NCBI GenBank assembly: GCA_936432065.2
Contig: OW386292.2
Location: 103,063,829-103,127,828, forward strand
DNA from: Rutpela maculata
Taxonomy: Eukaryota; Arthropoda; Insecta; Coleoptera; Cerambycidae
Direction of reading: 5' to 3'
Length of the DNA stretch: 64,000 bases
Made by a program: the position numbers and the translations under genes. Below, piece after piece: positions 59,876 through 64,000 of this stretch. Below the pieces are notes generated by a model that was given only the letters and a program-made list of their open reading frames with translations, was not told the origin of the DNA and made no database searches. Numbering within the stretch: position 1 is the stretch's first letter; each line of letters opens with the position of its first letter.

Positions 59876-60000
59876 ATAGTGACCATGAGGAAAATCCAAA
59901 TGGCGGCCAGGAGCTGGAAAATCGACTAAATAACTTATTGGTGTTTATATAAAAATAAAAAAGCAATAAACAATAAAACTGAAATAAATAACCTTAGCAA

Positions 60001-60515
60001 AATTTAATATAATGTATTGTAGCAAATCTTTGGGGCTCCAGACAGATAACTCTGTGCATGGAGCCTCGAGTCTTGTTGTGACACATTATAAAAATATATA
60101 AATAATTTGAATATACCTATACAAATTTGTGTGTCGCATAAGAGTATTCGTTCTACAGTATCCATAATTATAATAGAAAATAAATAAAAATCATTAACAT
60201 CGCCATCTATAATTGAATGGCGATATGAACGTTGTACCGATATCTGTTAGTTCTCTGCCTTCTCGTTGCGGCCATTCTACGGAATTTCTACCGAATCCTC
60301 TGCTTAAGGACAATCGGCTCTGAAGAAATTTGTGGATCGGACGAAGACGTACCATCCAGACACAGACAAGCCTTCGGTCAATTCCATTTAGAACTTCAAC
60401 AGAAATCAGCACTAGTAAGACCCAAATTTCCTTTCTTTTCTGTGATTTCACGGAAACTTTGACAGTGTCGATTGAAAATTTTTAACTGTTTATTAAAAAA
60501 TTAAGCCTATCAGAT
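60001..60515. other. unassigned spacer
   Basis: Frames of 70-85 codons on both strands (60194-60462) with no family resemblance. Confidence 0.4.
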
Positions 60516-61322
60516 TTGGTAAAAAAAAATTTAACATCTATGAACATTGAACACCTCCACACCATTAATAGAACGCTACAGTATTCAACAAGAAATAATA
60601 GGTTACTTCTACCATCAACCAAAATATTCGACAACCTTATGGACATCTCCCAAGAATTAAAGAAGAACTACATCATACCCAGGCAGGTGCTACTTCACAG
60701 GTATACTCTTATAATCCCAAAGGACAACTAATCCCTGGTTCAATGGATCACACATTTGACCAGCTGACAAGACAAAAAACACAAAATATTACACAGCAAT
60801 GTCTGGACACCACGAAATGTAACAAATACTTTCCCAACACCAATGGAAACATCAACAATTAATAAAACATTACCGCAACATACTAAAAATTTCAAACGTA
60901 TTCGTATGGCTACATCAACAATAAACAAAAGCAACCGATAATTTGGAAAATATAACGAATTCCATTACAATCAAGCAGACGTAACACCACAACATTACAT
61001 TTAGTATGACCAGAGAGGAGAAGCCATTTCAACCCCACTGGAAGAAACTTTTCAACAATTTGTCCGAATGGACCTCCAAAATGGTGTAACTCAGGAACAA
61101 CAAGAAAACTGGGATGAAGAAATTGACCAAGCACCAAGAAGAATCACGATTTATAAACGAAGAATGTGATGAAGGTCTAAATTTTTCTAATCAGCCTCAC
61201 CACAACACAACAACATAGCTGAATGTTACAACGTTATAACAACTTGTCCCTTACCTTACATACAACTACACCAACCACCAATAAAATATTTGATTGACAC
61301 TGGAAGCACAAAAACTCTTCAC
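60516..61322 (+). pseudogene. Ty3/gypsy gag and protease start, decayed
   Basis: 60516-60731 has gag-like helical sequence. After several breaks, 'TPLEETFQQFVRMD' (about 61030-61072) precedes 'LIDTGSTKT' (61290-61316), a retropepsin active-site motif at the usual place after gag. The sequence then departs from the family. No RT or LTR found nearby. Confidence 0.5.
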
Positions 61323-61544
61323 ATTTTTAATAATTTTTGAACTATGGGATACAGTTTTCGAAAAAATGTTGTTTGATACTCGATTGCGAAATTTTTTTGC
61401 ATTCTCGAATGACTTCTTTTACTCGCTATCGCTCGCTAAAAAAAAACTTTCATTCTCGAATGCAAAAATGACATTTTGCAATCTAGCATCAAAAATAACT
61501 ATTCTACAGTCCATAGCTCCACCAGACAGTCCATTGGTCGTTGA

Positions 61545-62540
61545 GCAGACACTGAAAGAACTAAATGAGTCACGGAATAGCAGTGCTCTGGAACGTGGAA
61601 AAAAAAATAACGAGAAGAAACAGGGACAAAATGAAAAAATATTAAATGACCAACAGGAAATGATTAATGCACTTAAAAAAACTGTTAATAAATATAAGAA
61701 ACGGATAAGTAAACGATAGTCCAAGGACGAAAGTAAACAATATGTTAGGGAAACAAAAAGTTTGTGTGGATGGTAAAGGAACATTGCTATTTGCAGAAGT
61801 TTTAGGAAAGCAAGTGAAACAGAACTATTCTCGGTAAAAAAAATCTCAAAAGAAAAAGATGTTTTCTGTTACTGCTTTCAGGTGAGATGATACGAAGATA
61901 TAAATACATTAGTTATATCGGCTCCCTGACATCTTTAAAATCTTTAAATAATAAAACAAAATATAAAGCTGTGAACACTAAACAAAGAATATTAACAGCA
62001 CAGAAACATGTAAAGGAGTTTTTGGAAAAGGACGAAAATAGTAAACTGAGCTGGAAAAAAAAACAATGACAAGATCTAAGAAAAAACGACAACGACAAAG
62101 AAGGCTACTTAATGACACTTTACTAAATTTGCACAAGTTTATTTCTTCCCACAACATAAAAAAATGAGCTATGCTACATTTTGCTTTCAACCGTTGTGGG
62201 TGCTAAAACGCAAGAACAAAGATAGGGACACATGAGTATGTAAACAACATGACTTCATTGTGCATAGTTGGAAAATTAACAAAATTGTAAACGAGTCTGC
62301 AATTAATGAAATTATAGCTGTGCTGTGGAGATAGTCCTCAAAAAAATTGTTTAGAGCGATCATGCTCCCAATGTAAAAATAGAATGTTTTCAATAAAAGG
62401 GAAATATAAGTTTTAAAATTTGAGTAACAAAAAAATGAGGAAATTAACCCGTAATTGGTGACGTGGACTCTACGAGAATTCGCAGAAAATTTCCATAAGC
62501 TCATTTCTTGGAATTTAAAAGTTACCATTGTAGCATGTAA
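61545..62540 (+). pseudogene. remnant of a DDE-associated animal transposon protein
   Basis: Coiled-coil-prone Lys/Asn/Glu-rich part (61560-61719), then 'KYKAVNTKQRILTAQKHVKEF' (61960-62022) and 'LKRKNKDRDT' (62201-62230), a series I know from a repeated insect/cnidarian protein family whose next block (CxxHxN) appears as 'CKQHDF' at 62239-62256. Many stops. The catalytic part lies downstream in intact members and is absent here. Confidence 0.5.
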
Positions 62541-64000
62541 AATGCTCCATGTTTTTATTAAAGTATATTTAGAAATATATTAAGTTAAACTTCTTAGTAA
62601 ATCAAATTCTAAATACAAAAAAAAAATACAAATGAAATTTTATTCAAGGCTTCCAACATTTTAAATCTTCATATTAAAGCAACACTATACGCGCTGCAAT
62701 GTATTACCTGGTCATATACCCATCATCTTTACTTGTCAATATATTTATTCACTCAAACACATAAATAATCAAAAGTAAATAAACAACTACAGTCGAAATA
62801 AATAATTTAATAATCTAATAAATTCAAGTTTAGAATATTTAACATTAATGATTAGCATTGGTAACAATCTATTACTGTATAAAATAAATACACGGAAGAT
62901 TTTTGTTGATCGTTTGAACCATAACTTCCGCTAAAAGGTGTCTTGATCCGCCTTCTCGATTTTGTCACCACTTGCTTGAAGTCTAAGTCCAGTGTCAGGT
63001 GTGTCGGCTTTTGTCCACATACAAGTACCTTTATTTTTACCAATAAAGACCGGTAATTCGTCTATTTAGTAATGTGAGGGAACTCCATTTGTATATTGTA
63101 CTATTTATATCTTGTGTCAAGCCAAAGAAACGCTTCATTAAAGTGTCGACCTCATGGTTAAATATATTTTTCAAGATGGCCGGATTAATTTCCGTAGCTG
63201 TAATGGTTTCCTGTTTGGACAAGAACTAAACCTTATATTCTCATCATCGATAGTACCTATATTCCTTCCAGAAAGCTACAAACCTCACAAGTTAAGTGTT
63301 TAATTTAAGTAAAATTCTTACAGTTTAACTATCATTTTTTTTTGCAGAGAAAACATTTGAAATTTTATATCTTTTATCAGTGCGGATAAACGATCCTTAT
63401 ACAACACATTGAAATGACATTTGTTTTCTTAAATATGAAAGTTTTTGAACTCTACATGTTCGAATTATAATTAAACAATTATTTCTTTGGGTTCCATAGC
63501 AAATTATTTATTATTAAGGTACAATGTGCAAGGTTTGGTGATCACCAAATTTTACTACCGTTTGCTTAAAACATATGTTATAATTTTATTGGGTTTATTG
63601 CTAAAAGGAAATAAAAAATTATTGCGTCATATCCTAAAACATACAGTTTAAATAGATAACTTGTAAAATTTTAACTTGATATTTTCTTATAAATATTTGT
63701 TTGGGTAAAACTTATTATTAACAATTTCTTTTAGATATCTTCAGATAAATCTTGATCGTAACTCAGCTTATTATATTTCTATATAAACCTTTTTTAGTAG
63801 ATTGTATATATTTCTCATACATGTCAGTAAAGGTTCATCTGTAAATAATTTTCTTACATGTTAAAACGTTTTTAATCTAGATGTTATTTTGGCCTGACAT
63901 CACTCAGTTTGACCAGTTTCTAATAAAACTGATTTTATAATTTTACACAAGACTTTTATTCACAAACTTGTTTCTTGTTACTTCAACGAGCTCCATTTTC
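62541..64000. other. AT-rich tail of the window
   Basis: Minus-strand frames at 63222-63037 and 63043-62852 have protein-like composition but no recognisable motif. Nothing else supported. Confidence 0.4.

Larger units (their letters stand above)
52762..60000 (+). mobile_element. jockey-clade LINE, full structure, interrupted
   Basis: 5' untranslated region (52762-53010), ORF1 (53011-53646), ORF2 reverse transcriptase (53830-55353), RNase H (about 55430-59480) and a 3' tail rich in AATAAA (59940-59995). RNase H is split by the DNA transposon at 55466-59156. Both ORFs carry stops, so it is inactive. The endonuclease that normally begins ORF2 is missing: ORF1 ends at 53646 and RT begins soon after. 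Confidence 0.82.

Noticed and set aside
62852..63222. Possible host exons on the minus strand
   Set aside because: Protein-like composition only; frames change between the two parts, and no splice sites or family match could be shown.

Overview
This is eukaryotic, AT-rich, repeat-dominated nuclear DNA, most likely from an insect or another arthropod. The evidence is spliced genes with GT-AG introns, the mix of transposon families (piggyBac, Transib, pogo-like, mariner-like, Helitron, DIRS, jockey and Ty3/gypsy), a short (CCTAA)3 run matching the arthropod telomere repeat, and the absence of operons. I cannot name the species. I found no gene that I can defend as an ordinary host gene; almost everything recognisable is a mobile element, whole or broken.

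Layout. 1-4.3 kb: a decayed piggyBac transposase, then a GC-richer island with two convergent unrecognised reading frames. 4.3-8.3 kb: AT-rich DNA with a possible tRNA-derived SINE. 8.7-13.1 kb: two DIRS retrotransposon remnants separated by a mariner-like remnant; the second is split by about 700 bp carrying an unrecognised exon-like frame. 13.5-20.1 kb: a MITE, a foldback repeat, a pogo-like fragment, a decayed member of a multicopy insect protein family, and an array of pogo-like C-terminal and 3'-flank repeats.

20.5-32.5 kb: a composite bounded by long inverted repeats with GC-rich tips and internal palindromes. Inside are two small genes with related leaders, a serine-rich/coiled-coil gene, two long palindromes, direct repeats and a transposon-like gene fragment. 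The right-hand repeat carries a 77-codon acidic reading frame and is followed head-to-tail by a second, partial unit. This is the least explained part of the window.

32.5-42 kb: a deleted Ty3/gypsy element with a duplicated leader, a minus-strand jockey 3' end, an LTR-like fragment and unassigned GC-rich sequence. 42-44.4 kb: another 77-codon repeat unit. 44.6-48.9 kb: a pogo-like fragment interrupted by a Transib (RAG1-related) element whose ends look like V(D)J recombination signals, beside a Helitron scrap. 50.3 kb: a second piggyBac remnant. 52.7-60 kb: a jockey-clade LINE whose RNase H is interrupted by a nearly intact, Sola-like DDE transposon with perfect 32-bp inverted repeats. 60.5-62.5 kb: a gypsy gag/protease remnant and a remnant of another DDE-associated family. 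The remainder is AT-rich and unassigned.
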